This document shows, piece by piece, positions 50,844 to 59,737 of a DNA stretch of 64,000 bases. A program made the position numbers and the translations under genes. The notes beneath the pieces are model-generated. The model did no database searches, was not told the origin of the DNA, and saw only the letters and a list, made by a program, of their open reading frames with translations. Source of the stretch: an uncultured Oceanospirillales bacterium (lineage in GTDB: Bacteria; Pseudomonadota; Gammaproteobacteria; Xanthomonadales; SZUA-36); assembly GCA_913055655.1 (NCBI GenBank), contig CAJXKA010000001.1:1054842-1118841 (forward strand), given 5' to 3'. Numbering within the stretch: position 1 is the stretch's first letter; each line of letters opens with the position of its first letter.

Positions 50844-50873
50844 CGGCCTGTCCTTGGTGAAACGTGAAAATCT

Positions 50874-51536
50874 TCAGGCTTTCGCCGCACCGGGGTCAAG
50901 CCAGTCGCGTGCCTGCGCCAGGTCGGCCGGCGTATTGACGTTGAAAAATGCGGGCGGCGTGCCGGCCGGCCAGTCGACCCGGACATGCGGTATCGCGTCG
51001 GCCATCGTCATCAGGCCCGGACCATCGCCGGACGCCAGCGTGCCGGTCACGGTCGGTAACACGTCCAGGCGCCAGAGCGAAAACGTCGGCTGCGGGCGGC
51101 CCTGGTACGCCGCCATGGCCAGCCCGACATTGTTATCGAGCGCCGCACCCAGAAGTCGCTCGCCAAGATCACCTGGAAGGAACGGTGCATCACACGGCGC
51201 AACCAGCAGCCAGTCGCCCGCGCCTGCACGGTCGCACCAGGCAAGCCCCGCGGCCAGCCCGGCCAGCGGCCCGCGATGATACTCGCCGTCGTCTTCCACC
51301 CGCGACGGGTTAAGACGGGTCACAGAATCCGGCAATGCCCAGTCTTGCTCCGGGCCGGTCGCGATCGCGAGTCGGCCGACCTGCGGCGAAAATCGCCGGA
51401 CCACGTGCTCCAGCATGCGGCCACCCGGCAGTGAAACGAGTGCCTTGGCGCCCTGCCCCAATCGCCGGGCCTGCCCCCCGGCCAGGATGAGCCCGGCGAC
51501 ACATCCCACTGGAACAGGTGACGGGTCAGCGTTCAT
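50874..51536 (-). CDS. mobA: Molybdenum cofactor guanylyltransferase MobA
   Basis: A 220-residue GTP-dependent nucleotidyltransferase making bis-MGD, the cofactor form used by formate dehydrogenase. The N-terminal loop GLILAGGQARRLGQGAKALVSLPG binds GTP, and LLVAPCDAPFLPGDL is the metal-binding block. PTFSLWRLDVLP and FFNVNTPADLAQAR complete the family pattern. It overlaps fdsD by 11 bases. Confidence 0.94.
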   Translation of the reverse strand: MNADPSPVPVGCVAGLILAGGQARRLGQGAKALVSLPGGRMLEHVVRRFSPQVGRLAIATGPEQDWALPDSVTRLNPSRVEDDGEYHRGPLAGLAAGLAWCDRAGAGDWLLVAPCDAPFLPGDLGERLLGAALDNNVGLAMAAYQGRPQPTFSLWRLDVLPTVTGTLASGDGPGLMTMADAIPHVRVDWPAGTPPAFFNVNTPADLAQARDWLDPGAAKA

Positions 51537-51741
51537 CGAGTGCCTTGACGGCCGCCAGTGCCGTGTCCGACAGGCCCTGGCCGCCAGCGCGGACGTGCGC
51601 CGTGATCAGTTCACGCATGGATGGCGCCCAGAACCGGCGCAGGTGGTCGCTGACGCGCGCGGGCGCGTCCGGGTAGGCCTCGAGATTGAGGGCGATGTCG
51701 TTGGCCATGTCGACCAGGCGGTCCAGCTCACTCCCCGCCAT
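51526..51741 (-). CDS. fdsD: Formate dehydrogenase delta subunit FdsD
   Basis: A 71-residue protein of the FdsD family. LVDMANDIALNLEAYPDAPARVSDHLRRFWAPSMRELI is the conserved core, all helical. FdsD is a small subunit of the NAD-dependent formate dehydrogenase FdsGBAD. In the usual operon it follows fdsA and fdhD directly. Here it keeps the overlap with fdhD (14 bases) but is 3.6 kb from fdsA, with apbE and a secreted unknown between them. Confidence 0.88.
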   Translation of the reverse strand: MAGSELDRLVDMANDIALNLEAYPDAPARVSDHLRRFWAPSMRELITAHVRAGGQGLSDTALAAVKALDER

Positions 51742-52546
51742 CAGCGGCTTCCTCCTCCACGATGCGCGAAGACCCAGTGTAAAGGTTGTGGCGACCCGGG
51801 CGCGCGAAACCCGCCAGGGTCAGGTTGCAATGCCGCGCGAATGCAATGGCCAGGGTCGTCGGCGCCGACACGGCCACCAGCAGCTCGACCCCGGCCATGG
51901 CGCACTTTTGCACCATTTCGTAACTGGCCCGGCTGGTGACGACGACAAACCCCATGCCCGCCGCATCGCCGGCGCCCGCACGCCAGCCCAGTAGCTTGTC
52001 GAGCGCGTTGTGCCGGCCGACGTCTTCGCGCGCGGCCAGGATGTCACCGCCGGGCGTACACCAGGCCGCGCAATGAACGGCGCCGGTGGCCGCCTGCAGG
52101 GGCTGTTGGGCGGAAAGTGCGGCCACGCCGCGCTGCAGGGCCCGGTGGGTCACGCGCAGCGTGTCGCCCACCGGGGAAGGCGGCCGCATGACCTGTTCGA
52201 GCGACTCCGCCCCGCACAGGCCGCAACCGGTCCGCCCGGAGAGATTCCGGCGCTGGCCCTGCACCCGCTCGAAACAATCCGGGGTCACGGTCAGCGCCAG
52301 TTCCAGCCCGCCTTCACGCTCGATGACCCGGGAAGCCCGTATGTCGCCGGCCTGCCGCGCCAGCCCTTCCGCCAGGCTGAAGCCCAGGCCGAGTTCATCG
52401 AGGTTCGTCGGCGTCGCCATCATCACCACGTGGGGGTGGCGGTTGTAGGTGATCGCGACCGCGCACTCGCCCGCCACCAGGTCCTCGTCGGCTTCCAGCT
52501 GGCCGTCGTTCCAGCGGGTGACGTCTGTGACCCCGGTGGGCTTCAT
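51728..52546 (-). CDS. fdhD: Formate dehydrogenase accessory sulfurtransferase FdhD
   Basis: A 272-residue enzyme passing sulfur from IscS to the molybdenum cofactor of formate dehydrogenase. The catalytic Cys loop GCGLCGAESLEQV is near residues 107-119. AREDVGRHNALDKLLGW and VVTSRASYEMVQKCAMAGVELLVAVSAPTTLAI are strong family blocks. It lies between apbE (12-base gap) and fdsD (overlap), in the formate dehydrogenase block. Confidence 0.95.
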   Translation of the reverse strand: MKPTGVTDVTRWNDGQLEADEDLVAGECAVAITYNRHPHVVMMATPTNLDELGLGFSLAEGLARQAGDIRASRVIEREGGLELALTVTPDCFERVQGQRRNLSGRTGCGLCGAESLEQVMRPPSPVGDTLRVTHRALQRGVAALSAQQPLQAATGAVHCAAWCTPGGDILAAREDVGRHNALDKLLGWRAGAGDAAGMGFVVVTSRASYEMVQKCAMAGVELLVAVSAPTTLAIAFARHCNLTLAGFARPGRHNLYTGSSRIVEEEAADGGE

Positions 52547-52558
52547 CGCCTCAAGGCC

Positions 52559-53656
52559 TCAGCCGGAACCGGGCGTTGGCGCCTGCTCGGGCAGCAACGC
52601 GTTCCAGGCCGGTGACGACCAGGTTTCCCACCGGGTGCCGGAAGCATCCTGGTATTGCAGCAACACGGCCAGCCCCTGCTCAATCGCCAGGTCACGGGCG
52701 TGCTCGGGTCCGCGAACCATCATCGTGGTAGCCCAGGCGTCGGCCAGCATCGCGGTGTCGGCGATGACGCTGGCGGCACTCAGCGTGTGCGTCACCGGGA
52801 ACTTGTGCCATGGATCAATGATATGCGAGTAGCGACGCCCATCCGCCTCGAAGAAATTGCGGTAGGTGCCCGAGGTCGCCACCGCCAGGCCCTGCAACGG
52901 AATCACGGGCCCCGTACCGGCCGCCGTGCCCGGTGGTGTTTCCAGCGCCACCCGCCAGGGCCCGCCGCCGGGCCGCTCGCCACGGGCCCTGACCTCACCG
53001 CCAATCTCCACGAGATACCCGGTAAAGCCCCAGCCCTGCAGCAATTCGGCGACCTGGTCGACGGCGTACCCCTTGGCGATGCCGCCCAGGTCCAGCCCCA
53101 GCCCGCGGATGGATTTCATCAGCGCCGGTGGATTGTCCCTGACCTGGAGCCGCGTCATGCCGGCCAGCGACCCGGCACCGCTGATCTCGCGGTCAGGTGG
53201 CGGCGCGGCGCGCGCCCCGCCCGGCCCAAACCCCCAAGTATCCACCAGGGGCCCGAGGGTCACATCGAACGCGCCGCCACTTCGCGCCGACACGTCCATG
53301 GCCGCCTGCACCACGGCCACCGTGTCCGCGGAAACCGGCACCCAGGTCGAGGGTGTGGCGCGGTTGAAACGACTGACTTCGGAGTCGTCGATCCAGTTGG
53401 ACAGGCGCCCGTCCAGCGTGGCCAGCAGGCCGGCGATCGACTCGCTCACCGCCTTGGGATCGACAATTTCCCTGGGCGAGTGGGCGATCACCGACCAGGA
53501 CGTGCCCATGGTACTGCCGACGAAACGAAGCTCCTGGGTGACGGGGGGTGGTGTGCAGGCCTGCAGGGACAGTAGCGTGGTCGCGACGAGCGATACGAGG
53601 GCCGCCTGCCGGAAGACATTTTTTCCGCAAATTACTTTAATTAAGTTAATTAACAA
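52559..53656 (-). CDS. apbE: FAD:protein FMN transferase ApbE
   Basis: A 365-residue lipoprotein, lipobox LQAC with Cys34. It transfers FMN from FAD to a Thr in target flavoproteins such as RsxG and RsxD. Signatures are FVGSTMGTSWSV, DVSARSGGAFDVTLGPLVDTWGFGPG, LDLGGIAKGYAVDQVAELL, GGEVRARGERPGGGPWRVAL and SGTYRNFFEADGRRYSHIIDP. The start is a TTG without a good ribosome site in an AT-rich patch, so the first residues are uncertain. The gene interrupts the formate dehydrogenase order; its best clients in the window are the rsx proteins 19 kb away. Confidence 0.93.
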   Translation of the reverse strand: MLINLIKVICGKNVFRQAALVSLVATTLLSLQACTPPPVTQELRFVGSTMGTSWSVIAHSPREIVDPKAVSESIAGLLATLDGRLSNWIDDSEVSRFNRATPSTWVPVSADTVAVVQAAMDVSARSGGAFDVTLGPLVDTWGFGPGGARAAPPPDREISGAGSLAGMTRLQVRDNPPALMKSIRGLGLDLGGIAKGYAVDQVAELLQGWGFTGYLVEIGGEVRARGERPGGGPWRVALETPPGTAAGTGPVIPLQGLAVATSGTYRNFFEADGRRYSHIIDPWHKFPVTHTLSAASVIADTAMLADAWATTMMVRGPEHARDLAIEQGLAVLLQYQDASGTRWETWSSPAWNALLPEQAPTPGSG

Positions 53657-55193
53657 AATGTTTTATATGTGGTTTGCTTGTCGTCAAGCTGGTGTGGATT
53701 TGCCAAAACCGGGTGGTGGAGACCTGTCTCGTCGGGGGCAGTGGCGGAATAGTATCGTATCCGGTATGGGCGGGCATCTGCGCGGGATTTTCGTCGGCCA
53801 CGGGCGGTGTATGGGTGGCGCTGATGCGTAGTGGCGCGCCAGGGCGCGGGCCGTCGGCGTAGATTTCAAGGGTCAGGCGCAGCGGCCTGCCGGTGGCGGT
53901 CAGCGACGCTGGCAGCGGGAACCGGGCGGCGTGGCGGCCCACGAGGTCCAGCTGCCCAGCCGTGTCAATCGCACGGTTGGTCCGCTGCAGGCGCGACTTG
54001 TAGACCAGGTCGCCCGACTCATCGCGCGCCAGCAGGCGGACGCGCAGGTTCTTGTGCGGAAGCGCATCATCAATGGCCCAGGCGTCGACATTGCCGTCGG
54101 CATCGATACCGATAATCCCACCGTCCTGGCCGGCACGCGGGCGCCAGGCGCTGTTCTCGGTGTCCGACCAGGCCATGTTCGGATAGTAGAGCTCGCCCGC
54201 CTTGACGGACTGGCCCAGCGCCAGCACATCGACCATGAACCCGGTGCCCGCGTCCGAGTCGTTATCGTCATAGAGCGCCGGAAACCGGTCCAGCCCCAGG
54301 CCAGGCGTGTCGCCCTCGGCGTCGAACGACCAGATAAACGGAATGACGGCGATAAACCGGGGATCGGACATCGCGATCTCCAGGTGGTGTGACAGGCGCC
54401 GGCCCAGCACGTCGGGCCAGTCAGCACGCGTCACTGATTCGTTCACCGCCCAGGTCTCGGGTACCGCGACGAGGCGCTGGTGCGGCTGCATGTGTTCCAG
54501 CAGGATGCCGTAGAGGTCCAGCGCCGAGCGGTCACTGCAGCCACGGAACAGGTCCATGTAGCAGTTGTACCCCACCCAGTCGTAGTTCTCCGGGATCGAA
54601 AAGAACCGGTGCGCCAGTTCGTAGCCCGACAGGATCACGCCGATCGGCTTTTCCGGAAACACCGCGCGCACCAGGTCGTTCGCCTCGACCAGGACCTCGT
54701 AAACATCCTCGTAGACCTCGCCGGTGACGTATTCCTCGACAAAGTTCGGGTCACGGTGGCGGACGAACTCGCGGAACGGCTCATCTTTCGGATAGATCAT
54801 CACCAGCGTGTCGAGCAGCGCCTCGGCTTCAAGGCGGGTGCGCAGCTCGACCAGGTCGTCCAGGATGTCGGCCCCGGGCCGAAGGTCACCGCGGGCATTG
54901 GCGAACAGCCAGGGCTCGATGCTCAACACCGCACCAACGCCGGCCAAACGTGCTTCGGCCACGCGCGCGACCATCCGCTCCATGCCCCACTCGGGGCCGA
55001 CATGGATCCAGGTCAGGTTCGTGTACGGCGCGAGTTCGGCGGTGTAGTTCCAGTCCCACATGGCGCTGGCGTAGAACCCGAAATATTCCAGGTGGGTGTT
55101 GCGCGCGGACGCAACGTCGGCCCGGTCGCTCGCGGCTTTCGCCACGCCGGCAGACAGGAGCGCGAGAACCGCGCCCACCAGGAGACACTTCAT
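53646..55193 (-). CDS. Secreted protein of unknown function, possible glycosidase-like barrel
   Basis: A 515-residue protein with a signal peptide (1-21, ...GVAKAA). The alternation of strands with Trp/Asp/Glu-rich loops (YFGFYASAMWDWNY, VGAVLSIEPWLFA, YPKDEPFREF, VGYNCYMDLF, VAVPETWAVNE, PFIWSFDAEGDT) looks like a TIM barrel with carbohydrate-active character, but I cannot name a family. Glu in PKDEP and PETW could be catalytic; this is inference. From about residue 325 a second, beta-rich domain follows, then a Pro/Thr/Ser-rich tail that runs into an AT-rich patch. Its end overlaps the apbE start by 11 bases. It lies between fdsA and apbE, where no envelope protein is expected. Confidence 0.7.
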   Translation of the reverse strand: MKCLLVGAVLALLSAGVAKAASDRADVASARNTHLEYFGFYASAMWDWNYTAELAPYTNLTWIHVGPEWGMERMVARVAEARLAGVGAVLSIEPWLFANARGDLRPGADILDDLVELRTRLEAEALLDTLVMIYPKDEPFREFVRHRDPNFVEEYVTGEVYEDVYEVLVEANDLVRAVFPEKPIGVILSGYELAHRFFSIPENYDWVGYNCYMDLFRGCSDRSALDLYGILLEHMQPHQRLVAVPETWAVNESVTRADWPDVLGRRLSHHLEIAMSDPRFIAVIPFIWSFDAEGDTPGLGLDRFPALYDDNDSDAGTGFMVDVLALGQSVKAGELYYPNMAWSDTENSAWRPRAGQDGGIIGIDADGNVDAWAIDDALPHKNLRVRLLARDESGDLVYKSRLQRTNRAIDTAGQLDLVGRHAARFPLPASLTATGRPLRLTLEIYADGPRPGAPLRISATHTPPVADENPAQMPAHTGYDTIPPLPPTRQVSTTRFWQIHTSLTTSKPHIKHFVN

Positions 55194-55321
55194 GAACTTT
55201 GACACCACCACCGCCGGGGCACAGGGCCCGCCCAACCTACACCTGTCCGATGGTAACGACGCGCATGCGCCACGGCTTGACCCAACCGGACAGGGCTTTG
55301 ACCGCCCGGACGGCCCGGCGT

Positions 55322-58171
55322 TCATTCCCGGCGCGCGGCTTCCAGCAGGTTTTCCTGGCGGTCGGTGAACTGGCGGTAACGGCGCTGCCACTCCGAGGGC
55401 TGGGTCACCCGCGTCACCTGCACCGCGGTCACCTTGTACTCGGGGCAGTTCGTGGCCCAGTCGGAATTTTCCGTGGTGACCACGTTGGCGCCCGTCAGCG
55501 GGAAATGGAACGTGGTGTACACCACGCCGGGCTGCACCCGTTCGCTGACCCGGGCATGCAGCACCGTGTCGCCGGCGCGCGACTCCACGCCCACCCAGTC
55601 ACCGTCGGTGATACCCCTGAATTCGGCATCAAGCGGGTGGATCTCCAGCACATCCTCGGCATGCCAGCGGCTGTTGCGGGTCCGCCGGGTCTGCGCACCG
55701 ACGTTGTACTGGGTGAGAATCCGCCCCGTGGTCAGCAGCAGCGGGTAGCGGCGGGTGGAGCGCTCGTCGGTTGGCACAAATGCGGTGATGGCGAAGTAGC
55801 CCTTGCCGCGGACCATCGCCTCGGCGTGCATCGTCGGCGTCCCGTCCGGCGCGGCCGCGTTGCAGGGCCACTGGATGCTGCCCAGCCGATCAAGTTTGTC
55901 ATAGGTCACGCCCTCGAACGTCGGTGTCAAACGGGCGATTTCATCCATGATTTCCGATGGATGGCCATAGTTCATGGGAAACCCCATCGCATTGGCCAGC
56001 AACTGCGTGACTTCCCAGTCCTCGTACCCGGCCAGCGGCTCGATCACCTTGCGGACCGGTGAGATGCGGCGCTCGGCGTTGGTGAACGTGCCATTCTTTT
56101 CCAGGAACGACGAGCCGGGCAGGAACACGTGGGCATAGCGCGCGGTCTCGTTCAGGAACAGGTCCTGGACGATCAGCAGGTCCAACGCGCGCAAGGCGGC
56201 GTCAACGTGATTCGTGTTCGGGTCCGACTGGGCGACATCCTCGCCCTGGCAGTACAGCGCCCGGAAGCGCCCCGCCACGGCGGCGTCAAACATGTTGGGA
56301 ATGCGCAGCCCCGGTTCGGATTGCAGGGTCACGCCCCAGGCGGCCTCGAACAGTTCCCGCACCGCGGGGTCACCGACATGCCGGTAGCCGGGCAGCTCGT
56401 GCGGGAAGGAGCCCATGTCACACGAGCCCTGGACATTGTTCTGCCCGCGCAGTGGGTTCACGCCCACGCCCTCGCGCCCCAGGTTGCCGGTCAGCATCGC
56501 CAGGTTGGCGATGGCCATCACCATGGTGGAGCCCTGCGTGTGCTCGGACACGCCCAGGCCATAGTAGATGGCGGCATTACCGGCGCCGGCGTAGAGGCGC
56601 GCGGCCGCGCGCAGTTGCGGCGCCGGTATGCCGGTCACCGCCGCCGTCGCCTCGGGCGAGTTGTCGTCGCGGCCGATGAACGCCAGCCAGTCGTCGAACG
56701 AAGCCGTCTCGCAGCGTTCACGGATAAAGGCCATGTCGGCCAGCCCCTCGGTGGCGATCACGTGCGCCATGGCGTTGGCGAAGGCGACATTCGCGCCGGG
56801 TTTAAGCTGCAGGTGATGGTCCGCCTTCACGTGCGGCCCGGACACCAGGTCGATGGTGCGGGGGTCGACGACAATCAGCTTCGCGCCCTCACGCAGCCGG
56901 CGTTTCAGCCGCGAGGCGAACACCGGGTGCGCATCGGTGGGATTGGCGCCGATCACCATGATCACGTCGGCGCTGGCCACGGACCGGAAGGCCTGGGTGC
57001 CGGCCGATTCGCCCAGCGTGGTTTTCAGGCCATAGCCGGTGGGCGAATGGCAGACGCGTGCGCAGGTGTCGACATTGTTGTTGCCAAAGCCGGCCCGCAC
57101 CAGCTTCTGGACCAGGTAGGTTTCCTCGTTGGTGCAGCGCGACGAGGTAATGCCGCCGATGCTGTCGGGGCCGTGCGCCGCCTGGATTTCGCGCAGCCGC
57201 CGCGCCGCGTAACCGATCGCCTCGTCCCAGTCCACTTCCTTCCAGGGCTGGTCGATCGACTCGCGGATCATCGGCCGGGTGATCCGGTCTTCATGGGTCG
57301 CGTAGCCCCAGGCGAACCGGCCCTTCACGCAGGCGTGCCCCTCGTTGGCCTGGCCGTCCTTCCACGGCATCATGCGCAGCACTTCGCCGTCACGCGTCTC
57401 GGCGCGAAAGCCACAACCGACACCGCAGTAGGCGCAGGTCGTCACCTGGTAGGCGTCGGGCATGCCCTGGGCCAGCACGGATTGTTCTTCAAGCGCCGTG
57501 GTCGGGCAGGCATCCACGCAGGCGCCGCAGGACACGCACTCGGAGTCCATGAATGACTCCAGCTGGCTGGCGGCAATCGCGGAATCGAAGCCCCGGCCAT
57601 CGACCGTCAGCGCGAATGTGCCCTGGGTCTCCTCGCAGGCGCGGACGCAGCGGTAGCAGACGATGCAGGCGGCTGGATCAAAACGGAAATACGGGTTGGA
57701 GTCATCTACAGCCGCGGCCTGGTGATCGCGCCCGCCTGCGAACCGGCTCTGCGTGACACCCATGTCCGCGGCCATGTCGTGCAGTTCACACTCACCGGCA
57801 CAGTCCGCCGGGTGGTCGGACAGGTACAGCTCGATCACGTTGCGGCGCAGGCGCTCGAGCCGGTCCGAGCGGGTGCGCACCACCATGCCGGCTTCCACGG
57901 GCGTGGTGCATGACGCGGGCGTCCCCTTGCGGCCCTCGATCTCCACCAGGCAGACCCGGCAGGACCCGAAAGCGTCCAGTGAATCGGTGGCGCAGAGTTT
58001 CGGAATGTCCACGCCGGCCAGCGCCGTCGCCCGCATCACCGAACTGCCCCCGGCGGCCTCGACTTCACGGCCATCGACGGTCAGTCTCACGGTGCCCTGG
58101 TCCACAGCGGGCGCCGGGGTCCCCAGGTCGCGCTGGGGGCGATAGGGCCGCAACTTGATCACGCTGGACAT
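55322..58171 (-). CDS. fdsA: NAD-dependent formate dehydrogenase alpha subunit FdsA
   Basis: A 949-residue molybdenum subunit that oxidises formate to CO2. The N-terminal 2Fe-2S domain (about 27-105) has Cys60, Cys71 and Cys74 in LCATDSLDAFGSCRVC. A His-Cys3 4Fe-4S site follows (HPADCAGECEL), then two ferredoxin 4Fe-4S motifs (CIVCYRCVRAC, CVSCGACVDAC). The catalytic domain begins with CAYCGVGCGF. The metal ligand is Cys374 in VCHSPTGYG, so this is a Cys, not selenocysteine, enzyme. The C-terminal molybdopterin-binding domain is complete. A 33-base gap separates it from fdsB. Confidence 0.97.
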   Translation of the reverse strand: MSSVIKLRPYRPQRDLGTPAPAVDQGTVRLTVDGREVEAAGGSSVMRATALAGVDIPKLCATDSLDAFGSCRVCLVEIEGRKGTPASCTTPVEAGMVVRTRSDRLERLRRNVIELYLSDHPADCAGECELHDMAADMGVTQSRFAGGRDHQAAAVDDSNPYFRFDPAACIVCYRCVRACEETQGTFALTVDGRGFDSAIAASQLESFMDSECVSCGACVDACPTTALEEQSVLAQGMPDAYQVTTCAYCGVGCGFRAETRDGEVLRMMPWKDGQANEGHACVKGRFAWGYATHEDRITRPMIRESIDQPWKEVDWDEAIGYAARRLREIQAAHGPDSIGGITSSRCTNEETYLVQKLVRAGFGNNNVDTCARVCHSPTGYGLKTTLGESAGTQAFRSVASADVIMVIGANPTDAHPVFASRLKRRLREGAKLIVVDPRTIDLVSGPHVKADHHLQLKPGANVAFANAMAHVIATEGLADMAFIRERCETASFDDWLAFIGRDDNSPEATAAVTGIPAPQLRAAARLYAGAGNAAIYYGLGVSEHTQGSTMVMAIANLAMLTGNLGREGVGVNPLRGQNNVQGSCDMGSFPHELPGYRHVGDPAVRELFEAAWGVTLQSEPGLRIPNMFDAAVAGRFRALYCQGEDVAQSDPNTNHVDAALRALDLLIVQDLFLNETARYAHVFLPGSSFLEKNGTFTNAERRISPVRKVIEPLAGYEDWEVTQLLANAMGFPMNYGHPSEIMDEIARLTPTFEGVTYDKLDRLGSIQWPCNAAAPDGTPTMHAEAMVRGKGYFAITAFVPTDERSTRRYPLLLTTGRILTQYNVGAQTRRTRNSRWHAEDVLEIHPLDAEFRGITDGDWVGVESRAGDTVLHARVSERVQPGVVYTTFHFPLTGANVVTTENSDWATNCPEYKVTAVQVTRVTQPSEWQRRYRQFTDRQENLLEAARRE

Positions 58172-58204
58172 GGACTCACCTCTGGCGAATTATTTTTCGC
58201 GTAT

Positions 58205-59737
58205 TTAACTTCTGTAAAAATCTTCCGGAAAGTGTTTTAAAGCACTGCGCACGGGGTGCGGCGTCAGGCCGCCCATCGCGCAGAGCGACCCGTCGATCAT
58301 GGTCTCACACAAATCATCCAAAAGATTAATATTTGACTCTATATCAATGTTATTTCGTATTTTATCCAGAATTTCAACACCCCTAACCGAGCCCACCCGG
58401 CACGGTGTGCACTTGCCGCATGACTCGATCGCGCAGAACGCCATCGCGAATCGCGCCTGCTTTGAAAGATCGACGGTATCGTCGAACACGACCACGCCGC
58501 CATGGCCCAGCATACCGCCGACCGCCGCGAAGGACTCGTAGTCCAGCGGCGTGTCCCACAGCGATTCGGGCAGGTACGTGCCCAGCGGCCCACCCACCAT
58601 CACCGCGCGCATGGCGCGGCCGCTGGCCGTGCCGCCGCCGTATTCCTGTAACAGCGTGCGCAGCGGCGTCCCGAACGGCACCTCGACCAGGCCACCGCGG
58701 GCAATGTTCCCACCCAGCTGCACCGTTAAGGTCCCTTTCGAACGGCCCTCGCCCAGCGCCGCGTAAGCCTCTGCGCCCTCGGCCAGGATGCTCGAAACCG
58801 CGGCCAGTGACAGGACGTTGTTGATCACGGTGGGCTGGCCGAACAGGCCTTCGACCGCGGGCAGCGGCGGTTTGAACCGGACCAACCCCCGCTTGCCCTC
58901 CAGGCTGTTGAGCATCGCGGTTTCCTCGCCACAAATGTAGGCATTGGCGCCCAGGCGCAGTTCAAGATCAAATGCCTGTCCGCTGCCGAGCACGTCTTCG
59001 CCGAGGTAGCCGGCCGCATACGCCAGCGACAGGGCCTGCTCCAGCACATCCCGCGCCCGCGGGTACTCCGAACGCAGGTAGATATACCCGCGCGTCGCAC
59101 CGGTCGCCAGCCCGGCAATGATCATGCCCTCGATCAACTGGTAGGGGTCGGCCTCCATCAGCAGGCGGTCGGCGAACGTGCCGGAATCGCCCTCGTCGGC
59201 ATTGCAGGCGATGTATTTTTGCGGCGCATCGGTATCAAGCACGGTCTGCCACTTCACGCCGGTGGGAAACGCCGCCCCGCCGCGGCCGCGCAGGCCCGAG
59301 GCCTTCACCGCGTCGACGATGGCCTGCGGCGACAGCTGCAGGGCCTTTCGCAGCCCGTGGAAGCCGCCCTGTGCCTCGTAGTCGGGAATCGACACCGGGT
59401 CGATAACCCCGGCCCTGGAAAAGGTGAGTCGCTGCTGGCGAGCCAGCCAGTCAATGTCTTCCACCGCACCCAGTGATAACGGGTGATCGGCGGCAAAAGG
59501 AAAACCGGTCGCGAACAGGCCGGGCACATCCCCGGGCTCGACCGGCCCGAACAGACGTCGGCCATGTCCATCTTCAATCTCGACCAGGGGCTCCAGCCAG
59601 AACGCCCCGCGGGAGCCGTTGCGCACCAGTTCAATGGCAATGCCCGAGCGCGCCGCCTCGGCGACGATGGCCGCGGCCACCCGGTCGGCACCCAGCGCGG
59701 CCGCCGTGGTGTCGCGGGGCACGAAGACGCGGATCAT
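58205..59737 (-). CDS. fdsB: NAD-dependent formate dehydrogenase beta subunit FdsB
   Basis: A 510-residue NuoF-like subunit carrying FMN, the NAD site and a 4Fe-4S cluster. The N-terminal about 110 residues form a thioredoxin-like [2Fe-2S]-type domain as in FdsB; it lacks cysteines, so no cluster is expected there. FMN and NADH motifs are GLRGRGGAAFPTGVKW and AYICGEETAMLNSLEGKRG. The cluster motif is SCGKCTPCRVGS. Residues about 453-472 are encoded by a very AT-rich stretch (14 G+C in 58321-58380), unlike the rest of the gene, but the reading frame is intact. It overlaps fdsG by four bases. Confidence 0.96.
   Translation of the reverse strand: MIRVFVPRDTTAAALGADRVAAAIVAEAARSGIAIELVRNGSRGAFWLEPLVEIEDGHGRRLFGPVEPGDVPGLFATGFPFAADHPLSLGAVEDIDWLARQQRLTFSRAGVIDPVSIPDYEAQGGFHGLRKALQLSPQAIVDAVKASGLRGRGGAAFPTGVKWQTVLDTDAPQKYIACNADEGDSGTFADRLLMEADPYQLIEGMIIAGLATGATRGYIYLRSEYPRARDVLEQALSLAYAAGYLGEDVLGSGQAFDLELRLGANAYICGEETAMLNSLEGKRGLVRFKPPLPAVEGLFGQPTVINNVLSLAAVSSILAEGAEAYAALGEGRSKGTLTVQLGGNIARGGLVEVPFGTPLRTLLQEYGGGTASGRAMRAVMVGGPLGTYLPESLWDTPLDYESFAAVGGMLGHGGVVVFDDTVDLSKQARFAMAFCAIESCGKCTPCRVGSVRGVEILDKIRNNIDIESNINLLDDLCETMIDGSLCAMGGLTPHPVRSALKHFPEDFYRS

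Noticed and set aside
56129-57556. 475-codon plus-strand open frame inside fdsA
   Set aside because: It is opposite a fully conserved formate dehydrogenase subunit, and its product has no recognisable domain.
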